Of a DNA stretch of 64,000 bases, positions 45,730 to 57,532 are shown piece after piece. Both the position numbers and the translations under genes were made by a program. The DNA comes from Isoetes taiwanensis (Eukaryota > Streptophyta > Lycopodiopsida > Isoetales > Isoetaceae), in contig JAJEKV010000015.1 in assembly GCA_021234155.1 (NCBI GenBank), forward strand, positions 6,023,194 through 6,087,193. The letters are read 5' to 3'. Below the pieces are notes generated by a model, which worked only from the letters and a program-made list of their open reading frames with translations, was not told the origin of the DNA and ran no database searches. The stretch's first letter is position 1. Each line of letters starts with the position of its first letter.

Positions 45730-46303
45730 ATGCACTAGTATCTCTATTGATAGCCGACACACCAAAGGAGTAGATCCTCCAAGGAAATTATTGTCCAATG
45801 AGCCCCAATCTTTTCAAGGCTTTATGCCATACTCCATAGACTATATCAATTCCTCCCCTTCCTGAAGATGCTTGTCCTGAAACACATCAAAATTGTCACG
45901 AAGAATTGAATCTTGGCTCTGATACCAATTGTTATGCACTAGCACCTCTAGTGATAATGAACACGCCAAAAGGGCAAATTTGTTACGGAAATTGTTATCT
46001 AATGGACCCTAATCTTTCCAAGGCTTTATCCCAGACTCCACAGACCATATCACTTATATCTCATGGCTTTTTATTTTCTAGCATGTACAATCGATTATAC
46101 AATTGATGACATAAAGACGTATCCGATTCATAGTTTTTGAACATTTAGAAGGCAATTTATATTTCTTGGATATTTAGAAGGCCGATACCAAGGTAAAACA
46201 TGCATTTGATGATAGCGGCGCATTTGTCCATGTATAGCACATGGATATATGTCATGCATAGACGTGCATTTAACATGTCAGAAGTGAAACTCCTTTTGAA
46301 ACT
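45730..46303 (-). mobile_element. LTR-retrotransposon remnant with primer site (minus strand)
   Basis: TGGTATCAGAGC on the minus strand (about 45918-45929) marks a Met-tRNA primer site. The sequence right of it (TTATGCACTAGCACCTCTAG ... AAGGCTTTAT) has a diverged direct copy at about 45733-45857. No coding region survives. Confidence 0.5.
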
Positions 46304-46455
46304 TGTTAGAGATTGAAATATAATGACATGGCATGCCACGTCACCACATGTGACTATATAGTTGTCACCTCCTTTTATAGTCACCATTGTCTTTTTCCAA
46401 TAATAGATGACCTATTGTGACGCCTTGCATCTAATTCATATGAGCCCAATTCTCA
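46304..46455 (+). repeat. 5' LTR of the copia element
   Basis: About 152 bp, short for a plant copia LTR. TG...CA ends; the primer site follows after three bases. Confidence 0.85.
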
Positions 46456-46855
46456 TTATGGTATCAGAGCTGTCTCATATAGAATAGATGTCCGCCATAT
46501 CTGTCGCGCTCGTCATCAACGTAGGTTTGCACCTTTGCCGTGTGAGAAAATTTTCCAGAGATCTTCTGGGATCTAAAGTCGATTTGCATGTTGCATCAGC
46601 TACCCATTGATCTAATTCTTGACGAGTTTTGCTGAGTATTTGGGAAAATTCGTATCAATTTGTGCAGACAGGTATATCTTGAAATTTTTAGGAGTCTTTG
46701 TGACAATTCTTGAGTAAATCTCTGTTTCTGCCTATTTGTTGGTCAATAAGTCAGTTTTGACTTGTGGATCAGTAATAACAGTTTGATTTACAGTGTCTTG
46801 GCTGGTTCTTGAATCTTTCTTGTCAAATTTCAGAGGAAAATACAATCAGGCAAGT

Positions 46856-47640
46856 ATGGGAGTGATAGATCCATGGAAGTTGTCTACTAATCCAGTTCTT
46901 AATGCTACAAATTATCAATCATGGAAGGACTGCATTGAAGTGTATCTTGGTTTGGTTAATGAAGAAAGTCTTGAAGTCAAGCTGGGATTCAACAGCATAC
47001 CCTGAAGTTGATGAGGAAGCTTTGGATCATCTCAAAGATTTGGTGGAGCTAGATCTTAGGAGACAACTAAGATCTATGAATACATTCAAAGAAGCCTATG
47101 ACTATCTGAGAACAACCTGTACAATTACTGGAATTGGCAGGCAATCTTTAGTTAAGGGGCAGATGAAGGAATCATGTGATGGAATTCAAGCTCATCTTTC
47201 AAAACTAAAAACATTCAAGGAAGATCTAGTAAGTGCTGGAGGATACATTAAAGAACCTGACATGATTATACTTGTTCTTCGGGGGATTGGAGATAAATTC
47301 CAGCATATTACTAGATCTATCAAAACATGTTCTAAAAAAGGAGTGAGATGGAAAGTTCAGAATCTGCTGCTACAAGAAGAGTTGAAGTATGCCCGAAAAG
47401 CTCAACAGCCCAGATTCATATTGCTCAGCTGAATTTGGCAGTTTCAGAGTTCAATAAAGGTAAACAGTTGTTGAATGATAAATCTAAAGTTTCTGATAAG
47501 CCTAAGAAAGACAAATCCATGATCACGTATTATCATTGTGGACACAAGGGATCTTACAGAAATCAGTGCTCATATTTCAAGAAATTGTTACAATCCGTAA
47601 GCAGCCAAGACTCTTCTTCATCTACCTCTAAAATTACTTA
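46856..47640 (+). pseudogene. Copia gag with zinc knuckle
   Basis: Starts MGVIDPWKLSTNPVLNATNY then QSWKDCIEVYLG. A shifted frame continues DLVELDLRRQLRSMNTFKEA, the UBN2-type copia gag. TYYHCGHKGSYRNQC at about 47526 is a zinc knuckle (CxxC...HxxxxC) in which the first Cys is replaced by Tyr/His. Frameshifts near 46995 and 47430 inactivate it. Confidence 0.8.
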
Positions 47641-47739
47641 TGTTATATCTGGAGCAGGTATACTTTCCCCTCTCTTCTCACGTGGATATTACCACCGATC
47701 TCTCTTCTCTTTCTCACATATGCAGCAGATCAACATATT

Positions 47740-48960
47740 ATTTTTCCTAAACTTATGATGGATTCAGGCGCTACAAAATATGTTACTGGAGTCTCGGATA
47801 TTCTGGTCAATGTAAAAGAAGATCATAGTGTCAAGGTAACTATGGGTAATGGGAACAGCTGCCAGTCTCACAGCAGAGATGATTTGAATCTTAAATCTGC
47901 CTATGATGTAGTGAATGTTCCAAATGTATCATATTTACCTGGTCTTCAAACAAATCTATTCTCAGTTTCCAAATTTGATTTACAAGGCAGATATGTGTTC
48001 TTTGGCGATAAAAAGATGTTATCTCACCAAGCACGATCTATTTGAATTTATTGATCCAAATAAACTAGAGATTCTTTTGACATGGCATTTAAATCAAGCA
48101 GGCTTATATACAATTGATGCTGATCCTATTCCTATAGCTTCCACTTAATTTGTAATAGACTTGTCAAAAGAATATTTATGGCATACTCGCTTTCACGTTG
48201 GATGGCAGGCTCTAGGAGAACTGTCTAAACTTTCATTGGCAGAAGATATGCCTAAACATTAGAGTGCAAAGCTTGCCACTTGGGAAAACAAGCTCAAGCT
48301 CCCGATCCTATTCATGCAGATGAGAGAGCTAAACATCCCTTGGATCTATTCAGATCTTTGCCACATGCCATTACCATCTTTAGAGGCTCAAGTATTTTTT
48401 TTTGTGATTGTAGATGATTTCTCACGCTATACTTGGGTCTTTTGTGTTAAAACTAAGGATGAGGTATTTCCACATTTCAAGATGTTTGTGGCTTATATAG
48501 AAAATCAAATGGGCACAAAAATCAAGCGATTGCGAACTGACAATAGCACTGAGAATGCCAATGGGGAGTTTGATCAATTCTGCAAATATCATGGGATACA
48601 TAGAGAGTTGACTGTTCCATATGCTCATGCACAGAATGGTGTGGCTGCACGCAGGCACAGATCTTTGCAAAACCTTATGAGATCCATGCTAGTCTACAAA
48701 TATTTTAATTTCAGATTTTGCGGACATACAAACAACAGTTTATGTGGCCAATAGGGCTCCTACAGTGGCACTCAATAACATGACTCCCTATCAAGCCTTT
48801 TTTGGCACTAATCCAAGAGTTGACAATTTCAAAGTTTTTGGTTGTTTAGCATATGCTGCCTTTCCTGGAAAAATTGAAGAAAGCAGGCAAATTATCTAAC
48901 ATGGCACTCAAGTGTATGTTCATTGGATATCCTATGAACAACAAAGGTTGGACATTATAT
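47740..48960 (+). pseudogene. Copia protease and integrase
   Basis: LMMDSGATKYVTG at about 47750 is the aspartic protease active site (DSGA). The integrase zinc-binding and pre-core region appears as LWHTRFHVGWQALGELSKLS. The core reads FFFVIVDDFSRYTWVFCVKT with catalytic D in VDD, then RLRTDNSTENANGEFDQFC (second D) and VPYAHAQNGVAARRHRSL (E replaced in the usual NGxxER motif). Stops and shifts occur throughout. Confidence 0.8.
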
Positions 48961-49649
48961 GATCCAATTTCCAAATAAATGTTTGTCTCTCGTGGTGTGC
49001 AATTTGTGGAAGATCCATAATATTCAATAACCGATCAGTCTGATTCATATGATTTTTCAGGAAAATTATTTCAGCAATTGTTTCAATAAATATCTTTTCC
49101 TACTGTTCAGCCAACTCCAGTTCCATCTTTGGTGAAATTATCTTCTTTTACAATTTCAAAAGGGACATCTCCTACAATTTTAGAAGGGGTACCTTCAAGT
49201 CTTCTTCCACTGTTAGAAGATGATCATATGGAAGTACCTCTTGTGGATCAAGATGATGACTCGCTCTCTGGTTTCCCTGGCAATTCTATTTTAGATAAAC
49301 AAGAGACCTTGCTAGACGAGGCCTACCACTTACCACCAGCTGTATCACACACTGCTCCTACGGAAATACCTCATCATTAGGGTGGATTTGGGATCTCAAA
49401 AAGGCCTCGTAAGAGCCATTCCACGTCAGATTTCTTATTTTCCTCCCCAATGCCATGTAGATTACCTACCCTTCATAATTATAGATTTTCATGGATTTTG
49501 AGAGATTGCACATTTATTGTCCCATTTTCACATATTAAAAACAAGTAAAAATATTTATGGCATTAAACCATTGCGGTAATGATGATGGCTTACTGACATT
49601 CACAAGGCAAAGGAATTTGAATATAGAAAAGTGATGGTTGATGTTGAAG

Positions 49650-50394
49650 GAAGGAGGGAAGGAAGGAAGGAAGGTTCTTTTATCGTCCGCGGAGGCCAAT
49701 CGGCCTATGGGACCCAAATTACACGGGTGCAGCAAGCCCGTTGCTACCCGGATTAAAAAACCCCCCCTTAGGAGGGAAAACCGTTGCAGCAACAAGCCTG
49801 CTGGCAGCTGTACAAATATACATATACACATGAATTCCCGGCACCTCAGGTAGGCGCTCGGGGGCAGAGGTGAGTCCGCAGATCCAAAACCTCCTGGAGG
49901 TAGGAGCCAAGGGATCGAACTGACGGTGCACTGAGTAGCTCGTGCAGGGGCAGACCAGGTCGCACCAAGAGAATGTAGCGAGCCCGAATCTGACTATAGG
50001 CTGGACAGCTCTGGAAGGCATGGCTTTCATCCTCAACAACCCCCAGCGGGCAACACTGACAAAGCCTGTCCTGGCACGACTCTCCAACCCACCGACCCGT
50101 CTCAAGCCGAAGATGGTGGCCCCCTGTTCGAATGGACGCGATGATCCTGCGCTTCTTCATGGGCAACTGAGAACGCAGATAGAGCTGTGGGCCTCGAACC
50201 AGGGTGGGGTTTATGTGTTGTTTGTAGTGTGCCATCTTTACCTGTTCCAGAGCATGGTGGTCCCAGAGCTTCCATTCCTCATTGAGAAAGAAACAAGGTT
50301 GAGATGCTCTATCAGACTTGTTCACATACATATAGCGAATACATCTCAAAGAATAAGATGCAAAGAGGTTTGTGGAAGCCCCTAACAAAATCAT
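49650..50394 (-). mobile_element. LINE copy 2, 5' truncated (C-terminal domain and 3' end)
   Basis: A 182-codon ORF (50394-49846) ends with QDRLCQCCPLGVVEDESHAF and QSCPAYSQIRARY, the zinc-finger-like C-x-C-C...H....C domain found after RT in many plant LINEs. The 3' end has the same TATCGTCCGCGGAGGCCAAT segment as copy 1 (plus-strand orientation) and a (GGAA)n tail at about 49648-49676. The C-terminal ORF is unusually intact for the family here. Confidence 0.8.
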
Positions 50395-50399
50395 TAAAG

Positions 50400-51049
50400 C
50401 TCATATGGATGCACTCAGTACATGCATATACTATGGGTGCATGCACCTCCTAGGGCAAATGCACTTGGTTTTGTTAGAAATGGGACAGTTATGAAGTGGA
50501 CAAGGCATGGAGAAATCCCATAAGCAGCCAAGGTAGCTTTTTTCGTAGAAGCACTGAAAGGGGTGGAGGAAAAATAGCCACCAACCCTTTTAGATATATG
50601 ACAGAATGGAGATATGATTAATAGCTATGCCAAAATAACTTATTGTGTTGAAGAGGAGGAGATCACTGGAATAGCATCGATCAAAGAAGTACCCCTTTAA
50701 GGAAGGGGAAATGTCCGTGAAGATGCTAATAAATGACATTATACTTTGCAATGCAAAGGGTTCATACATTCTTGAAGTACAAAAGTTATGGTGTTTGTGT
50801 TTAGATCACTAATACAAGAAGTCTTTAACTACTTTTCACAATATGTTCCTTTAAAAATTCATTGCTATTTAAATTATAGCAAAAATGAGTCTTGAAACTC
50901 TTTAAGTAGTAGAAGAACTATTTGACTTGTTATCCATTTGATGACTATTTTCTAGGAAAATATGATATGTGACATTCTTATATGCAAATATTCATAAAAT
51001 TTATGAACATTGAAGGTCAAAGCCATCCTTGTTTAAAGAGGATCATATG
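50400..51049. other. Region without a recognised gene
   Basis: AT-rich spacer inside the 6.4-kb TIR element. No ORF above about 60 codons with recognisable content. Confidence 0.35.
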
Positions 51050-52175
51050 ATGCGAAATCTTCATGGTGTGTTCCTTGCGTAAAAAAGTAAATAGAAACAC
51101 AAATATTGAACTTACAACTTAGGATAAACAAATAGTCTCTTATTACACTTTTTAAAACATATTTTAATGTTTATATAACATAACATTAAGATGGAACATA
51201 GCAAATCTGTATGGCGTGACCTACTTTCTTGTTTGTTGTTTAATTAAATATAAACACAAGTACCCATTCAAAAGCCTCCCATTTGCATGTGAAGTTCTGA
51301 GCCTATTTCAAATAGCAAACACCTTTTTAATAAACCAACACTTTACATACTAACACTTTACCCTTTAAATAAGATATTTCTTTCTTTCCTTTTACTTCAA
51401 AGCTATTTTTTTTCAAGATGGATCACATCAAGGCGAATAATACATATGCAAAAAAAAAGGGACACACTAAATTCACATGGTGTGATCCACTTTCTTATTT
51501 TTGTCAAATTAAAATTAAACATAAGTATCCGTTCCTATTTGCATCTAAAATGCTTTACCACTCTTAAGTACGTAAGTTATTAGTCCTTTTCAAAGAGCAT
51601 ATTCGTTTTCAAGAAGGATCACAGTAAGCGAATAGTACATATGCAAAAAAAATGGAACACACTAAATTCACATATTGTGATCCACTTTCTTATTTGTTGT
51701 CAAATTAAAATTAAACACAAGTACCCCTTCTTATTTAATGCTTTACCACCCCAAGTACATAAATTTATTAGCCCTTTTCAAAGAGCATTTTTTTTTAAAG
51801 AAGGATCACACCAAGCGAATAATACATATACAAAAAAAATTGAACACAATCATTTCGCATGGTGTCAAATTAAACTTAAACACAAGTACCCCTTCCTATT
51901 TGCATCTAAAATACTTTACCACCCCAAGTACATAAAGTTATTAGCCATTTTCAAAAAGCAAACACTTTATCAATAAATGAGCATGTCACATATCCACACT
52001 TTTCTTCAAATAAGACACATATATATTTCTTTTATTAAAAGATAATCAAAGTAATTTTACTATTAGAAGTCATCTTTTTCCACAAAGATCACATCAAACG
52101 AACTATGTATACGCTAAAAGTTGGAATACACTAAATTTGCATGGTGTGATCCACTTTCTTGTTTGTTGTCAATAG
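51050..52175 (+). repeat. Degenerate ~185-bp tandem repeat
   Basis: The landmark ATGGTGTGATCCACTTTCTT (and variants) occurs at about 51475, 51665 and 52141, with further diverged copies near 51210 and 51858. Each is followed by TTAAACACAAGTACCC and CTTTACCACCCCAAGTACAT. It is satellite-like with no coding content. Confidence 0.7.
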
Positions 52176-52189
52176 ATAATAACACCAAG

Positions 52190-53660
52190 TCCCTAGCTTT
52201 TGCACCAGGTCATCCGCCAGCTCATCTATGCGGACGACGTTGACCTTCTGACCCACACCCCAGAAGCTATGCAGTCTCATCTGGATGCCCTAGACACATT
52301 CTGTCAGGCTACAGACATGCGCGTGAATCTGGCCAAGACCAGGGTGGTTCTCATATCCTCTTCACGCCACCCCACGCCTCCTGCACTCACATATAAGGGA
52401 TAGCCTGTGGAGGTCACGCCCACCTACAAGTACCTAGGGGTGGAGTTCCCCTCCTCGCTTTGTTGGGAGGCGTCCATCCGCTTGCGGGTGACAGCAGGCT
52501 GGAAAGCGCTTTATGCCATCTTGAACAACAAATACCGTGCGAGCTCTATGATTGGGGCCATCAATCACATCTGTTTCGGCACCGGTCGAATTTTGTCTTG
52601 TGCGGGTCGAGGTTTGGGGCCCGATGGCTGTCTCTTTGGCGACACGGAATGACTTGGAGCAGTGTGAAGGCATTTTTGGCACGGGCACTTGGGTGAAACC
52701 TTCATCCCCTATGCATCGATTCTGCTTTGAAACCGGATTCTTGCCACTTTTGGGCAGCCCTTGATAGACACATCGTCTATTTTCGTAAAGTGGTTAATAT
52801 GGGTGATGCTTTCGGCTCCACTTTGGCTTACTTTGTGGCAATGGGCCCCTTGCCGCTCGGGGCTATTAGAGGGGGTAAGAGACATCGGTGGTTCGCCCGG
52901 ATGGAACGCGTCGAGGAACACAGCGCGCGTCGCAGTGGACCGCGAGGCCGATCGTGGCGGCTGCGGGAGTACACGGACACTTGCTTCCTTTGGCAAACTC
53001 GGGATCCCGGGCTCTAGAAGCAGGTCAAAACGCCCATTACAAGGAGCACATCAACCCCGTGTTAGCCGGGGCCCGCGAGTTTCTACGTGTTCCCGGTTGC
53101 CCCGAAAAGCTGGGAACTCATTGCCTCCATTCGCGACAGTGCTCACCATCTTCGCGCTCGAGGCGGGAGGTGGGTGGGGAGCCCCGCCGGAGGGGCGAGC
53201 TCTGTCGATCTTTGTCAAGCGGGTGCCATTGAGGATGAGTCTCACACTTTCGAGTTGCCCGGACATTCGGTCGGATCCAGGGCGGATCACGCTCCCTTAG
53301 TAAGGCGGACTTGCCCCTACATTTGGCGATGAACACATCGTCGACGTGCTTGCTCGGGGTCGTACATTCAGGAGGTACTGGATCTGCGAGCTCACCTTTG
53401 CCCCCGCCTGGCTGCCCGCTGATCAGGCACTACGGGTGCGGTGCATGAGTGTATATATTTGTGTGTTTTTGTATTTTGTATATTGGAACAGTTTGTCAGC
53501 AGGCTGATTGCTGCCACGTTTTTTCCCTCGAAAACCCTTCGGGGTGGGGGTTTTTTTAATCCGGGTAGTAATCCGCTTGCTGCGCTTTTGTATTGGGTCC
53601 CATAGACCGATTGGTCTCCGTGGACGATAAAAATACCTTCCTTCCTTCCTTCCTCATCAG
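52190..53660 (+). mobile_element. LINE copy 3, 5' truncated, plus strand
   Basis: It begins inside the RT domain: QLIYADDVDLLTHTPEAMQS contains the catalytic YADD, followed by FCQATDMRVNLAKTRVVLIS (GLxxNxxKT motif). Later segments (YKYLGVEFPS; YAILNNKYRA) are typical of LINE RT thumb. The C-terminal region is broken. The 3' end reads GGACGATAAAAATACC followed by a (TTCC)n tail to about 53655. Confidence 0.85.
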
Positions 53661-54583
53661 TATTCTCCATTTGCAAATAATATATGTATCATTCCAAGTT
53701 ATATTATGTTTTCTGAACTAAACTTTTTCAAAGAGGGTCCCAAAATCAAAATACAAACACTTAATCAATAAACCAACACTTTACCAACAATTAAATCTTT
53801 GTTAAATAAAATTTTTATGTTATTTTATCAAACCTAACAATGTTTCCATATGTGACACTTTGTTAACTGAACCAAAGGCTCACGAATGCGACATTTTATA
53901 CATTATGTCTTTGGAGCGTTTGTGTCGTGGCATTAGTGTATACCTCTAGTGGAGCAAATATTTTGTACTCATTTTTTCATCATCCCTGGCTGCACGTCTT
54001 ATCAAACATTTCTTCATTGCAAGGGCATCATTCTCATAACTTTGAGGCTTGCACAATTCGCTTAAAAGAGGTCATGGGACGACTTTCAAGCTCGGCTCCC
54101 ACAACTTTACAACGTAAAACTAGATGCCCATTGCCCTAAAGATATATCTTGGAAAAGCATGTCCCTTATGTCCATATGTTAGACAACAACGATGATAGTA
54201 ATGCCTTTCCCTAGTCTCAAATCCTCGACATCTGATAAATATAGCCCAAAGAAAAATAATTGATTCAGTGGGTGAATATAAATCAAGAAGGGAAAAAAGA
54301 AAAAAAGAAAAAGCAAGACGCAAAATCTCAAAGTGCATATGCATTTTTGCGTGATGTGATCCATGTATTATTGGAGGTGCAAATTTGCAAATACCCTCCT
54401 CTTCAAATCCCCTCCCCCCCCTTTTTTTTTGCAATATAATATATGTAGCAAAATAACAGGGGGTTCCAAGGGAATTTGATATGGATGTAAAAAATAACAA
54501 TTCCTGAAACCATAGTCCATATATCCCAAAAACAATTGAATGGGTTACTATAAAAAAAAAACATAGATTCAAGATAAAAATTA

Positions 54584-54890
54584 ATCACATTAGCTCACTG
54601 GGTATATTGGTTAAAGTAGTCTTACTAGGACATTGAGTTATTTTGGTAGAGGTTCGAGCCTCCGTATTTCATATTCTAAAATCTTAGGCAAAGCCGTATA
54701 GAGGTTCGATACTCTCTCAAAACCTTAAGCGAAATCGTATTTCATATTTTAGGCGCCTCCAATCATAAATGACTATAAGCGAAACGAGAGGTGCTCACAG
54801 GCCCCAACATACGATCTGGGTCGTAGGATCGATGAATCCGACGACTGTGGCAGTCCAGGGTGCACCTCCTTTAAAATATGTAGCAAAATA
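54584..54890 (+). mobile_element. tRNA-derived SINE, probable
   Basis: 54590-54670 has a tRNA-like head: TTAGCTCACTGGGTATATTGG fits a Pol III A box and AGGTTCGAGCCTCC fits a B box, about 45 bp apart. A tail follows with a second TAGAGGTTCGATACTC and GCAGTCCAGGGTGCACCTCC. The tRNA of origin is not clear and the 3' end was not fixed. Confidence 0.5.
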
Positions 54891-55742
54891 ACATTTATTT
54901 TGAAGCCTATACTTCTACCTATTCATTGCATATGAATGTTGCTTCGGTGATGTAACTCCATGGTCACCCTTCGTTAAGGATAGCATTCTCACCCACGAGC
55001 TCATAGATAGATATCCTTCCACCGTCATGCCTTCATTGTTTTGTAAGTGATGAACTACAGAACCAATGTAGGAGTACTAGGAGCAATGATGGATGCAACC
55101 AGAGATAAAGATCGGGCGTTGGATTATAAGAATGAATGGCAGGGATCAATACAATGAAGGGGCAGAGCTGAAAAGTAGGAAAACTTCAGAATGAAAATTT
55201 GGGTAGTAAGAACATGGCATGTAACGTACGTTTGCTTGTCCACACATCGCCTCGCGGTTGTCGCTTAACTCTATGCTCGTCCCTCATTGATGCTATAACA
55301 TACTCACCCATGAACCTATGGAGACATAACCTCCCACTTCTTAACCTTGAGTGTTCTGTAAATGGGGTAAAAATACAGACACTATTGAAGACTTGGATTC
55401 CAAATGAAGAGTGAAGGCGGAGAGGATGCACGTAGCGGCATTAGAGTGAACAATAGAAATCTTGGCGCCAAAATTTGATAAGATGGTTGGTGCATGTGGG
55501 CATGTGCACAGTAGGCGGAAAAGGTAGCCATTATTTTGGTCCGCGATATGATTTTCGAAAAATGCGGGCCATTAATGTGGTTGCAATGAATGCACAAACA
55601 TGTCCTATGAAATTCCGCCATGTGGATGCCAAGTAAGCCTGCTCCTTGCTCTACTTGCCAACTAATACTGACATTGGTAAAAAATGCGCAAACATAATTG
55701 GCCGCGAGAAACATGACATGGAATTCTAGCATCCAAGTTATG
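54891..55742. other. Region without a recognised gene
   Basis: Two related segments mention TTGCTTCGGTGATGTAACTC and CACGAGCTCATAGATAG-type text near 54960 and 55270, suggesting an old duplication. No supported ORF. Confidence 0.3.
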
Positions 55743-55771
55743 GGCCATTTTGAGATCCCAAATCTGCCCTA

Positions 55772-57170
55772 ATGACTCTTCGAAGATCTCAACGGTTGGC
55801 TGCCATTCCTCCAGTTGATTATACTTCCTTCTCTTGCGATTATGCCTTGATGGTCGTTTTTCAAGAAAATCATGATCCCCAGCTTTTAAACTCGCTATTA
55901 AGCATAAGCATTGGCAGCAAGCAGTATTCTATGCTTAGGCCTGTCAACCACAATATCATAGGCAACAAATGGGTCTACATGACCAAATTCAAGTCTGATG
56001 GATCTTTGACAAAGCATAAAACATGTCTTGTGGCTAAGGGGTATAATCAGAAATATGGGTACGAAGTTACTGAGATCTTTGCTCCAGTTGCATGGATGGA
56101 CATAGTTAGGACTATTATAGCACTGCCAACAGCCAAAAGTTGGCCAGTCTATCAATTAGACTTTAAAAGTGCATTCCTTAATGGAGATCTAAAAGAGACA
56201 ATTTATATGGATAAACCTCTTGGTTTTGTTAAAGCAGGAGAAGAACACCTTGTAAGCTTCAACGAAGTTTGTATGGCTTAAGAGAAGCTCCAAGATGTTG
56301 GCACGAGAAAATAAGACTATCTTTTACAACCGAGATTTGTTAGGTCAAGGGCAGATCCCAGTTTGTATTATAAAATGGCAGCAACATCAATTTATATTCT
56401 TGTTCTTTATATGGATGATACTATTATCACAGGAGATGCTCATGATATTATTGCTACTATCAAAGACATGTTAAGTCAAAGCTTTGAAATCACTGATTTA
56501 GGGCTCTTGAATGGAGGATTGTAAACTAGCTCCTAATCCATATGAACAAGGTAACAAACTTACCTCTGACACTGCTAGAAGAACATGTGATGCCACTTTG
56601 TACCATCAGCTTATTGGGTCTCTGATTTACCTAATAATAACAAGACCAGATACTGTTTTTTCAGTGGGGCAAGTTAGTAGGTTCACGAAGGAATCTAGGC
56701 ATTCTCATTGGCTTGCTGCCAGATGAATTTTAGCATATCTCAAGCGCACAATGCTTGAGGGCATTGTTTATCATAAACAAGCATTTCCAAAACTGGTTTA
56801 TATACTAATGCAGACCATGCAGGTACAAATTCTAATATGAGAAGATCTACAACTGGCTATGTTTGCATGTTTGGCTCCAATGCTGTTACCTGGGCATCAA
56901 GAAAACAGGTCCTATTACCTCAGTTAAAGTTCAGGTTGACAACTTAGGTGCTATTGATCTTGTAAAAGATTATAAATATCATCCTCCAACTAAGCATTTT
57001 GATCTCCAACCATGCTTTGTGAGGGAACAAAGGTTTTACAGCTGGAATATTGCAACACTCCCAAGCAAGTAGCTGATGGTTTTACAAAGCCACTTGCAAG
57101 CTCACCATTCAAGAAGATGAAGCAACTTTTGGGAGTGCAGCGTCTGCAGCAACAACAGAGAACACAACCC
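55772..57170 (+). pseudogene. Copia reverse transcriptase and RNase H
   Basis: The RT frame 55772-56281 reads NKWVYMTKFKSDGSLTKHKT, CLVAKGYNQKYGYEVTEIFA, and QLDFKSAFLNGDLKETIYM (the copia QxDVxxAFLxG motif). At about 56400 YMDDTIITGDAHDI is the YxDD catalytic motif in another frame. RNase H and C-terminal parts follow (IGSLIYLIITRPDTVFSVG; GAIDLVKDYKYHPPTKHFDL). Stops at 56281 and later shifts disable it. The ATG at 55772 is created by the transposon junction and is not the true start. Confidence 0.85.
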
Positions 57171-57245
57171 TGAATATATTGTATTGTTTCAAATTCTCAA
57201 TCTGTTTTTTCTTTCAGTTGAGTTAGAGTCACATTTCAGAAGGGG

Positions 57246-57413
57246 TGTTGGAGATTGAAATATAACTCTAACTCACTATTCATTATTGATGACGTGGCAT
57301 GCCACATCACCACATGTGACTATATCGCCACCTCCTTTTCACCATTGCCTTTTTCCAATAATAGATGACCCATTGTGGCGCCTTGCATCTGATACATATG
57401 ACCCTAAATCTCA
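57246..57413 (+). repeat. 3' LTR of the copia element
   Basis: 168 bp, matching the 5' LTR apart from small indels. The purine-rich AGAAGGGG just before it is the likely polypurine tract. Confidence 0.85.
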
Positions 57414-57448
57414 TTAAAACTCCTCTTCTACATATTCTTGCACCATTC

Positions 57449-57520
57449 TTGGTCCATCCATCCATCCATCCATCCATCCATCCATCCATCCATCCATCCA
57501 TCTATCTATCTATCTATCTT
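57449..57520 (+). repeat. (CCAT)n / (CTAT)n microsatellite
   Basis: About 13 CCAT units followed by about 5 CTAT units. A related CTAT/CTAC tract lies at 58596-58660 in the duplicated segment. Confidence 0.95.
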
Positions 57521-57532
57521 TGTTTCTTTCTT

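Larger units (their letters stand above)
49380..55769. mobile_element. 6.4-kb TIR element inserted in the copia pol gene, TA target duplication
   Basis: Ends at 49380-49406 and 55743-55769 are 27-bp inverted repeats matching at 24 positions, with the shared core GATTTGGGATCTCAAAA. They are flanked by TA on both sides (49378-49379 and 55770-55771), the Tc1/mariner-type target duplication. No transposase was recognised inside. The interior instead holds two LINE copies, a SINE head and a satellite-like repeat, so it is non-autonomous or has grown by nested insertions. Confidence 0.7.
46304..57413 (+). mobile_element. Ty1/copia retrotransposon, interrupted and decayed
   Basis: 5' LTR 46304-46455 (TGTTAGAGATT...TCTCA) and 3' LTR 57246-57413 (TGTTGGAGATT...TCTCA) share most of their length, including ATGCCAC(G/A)TCACCACATG and CCAATAATAGATGACC. 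The primer site TGGTATCAGAGC is at 46459-46470. The order gag, protease, integrase, RT, RNase H is the Ty1/copia order. A 6.4-kb TIR element (49380-55769) splits integrase from RT. No clean target duplication is visible at the outer edges. Confidence 0.9.
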
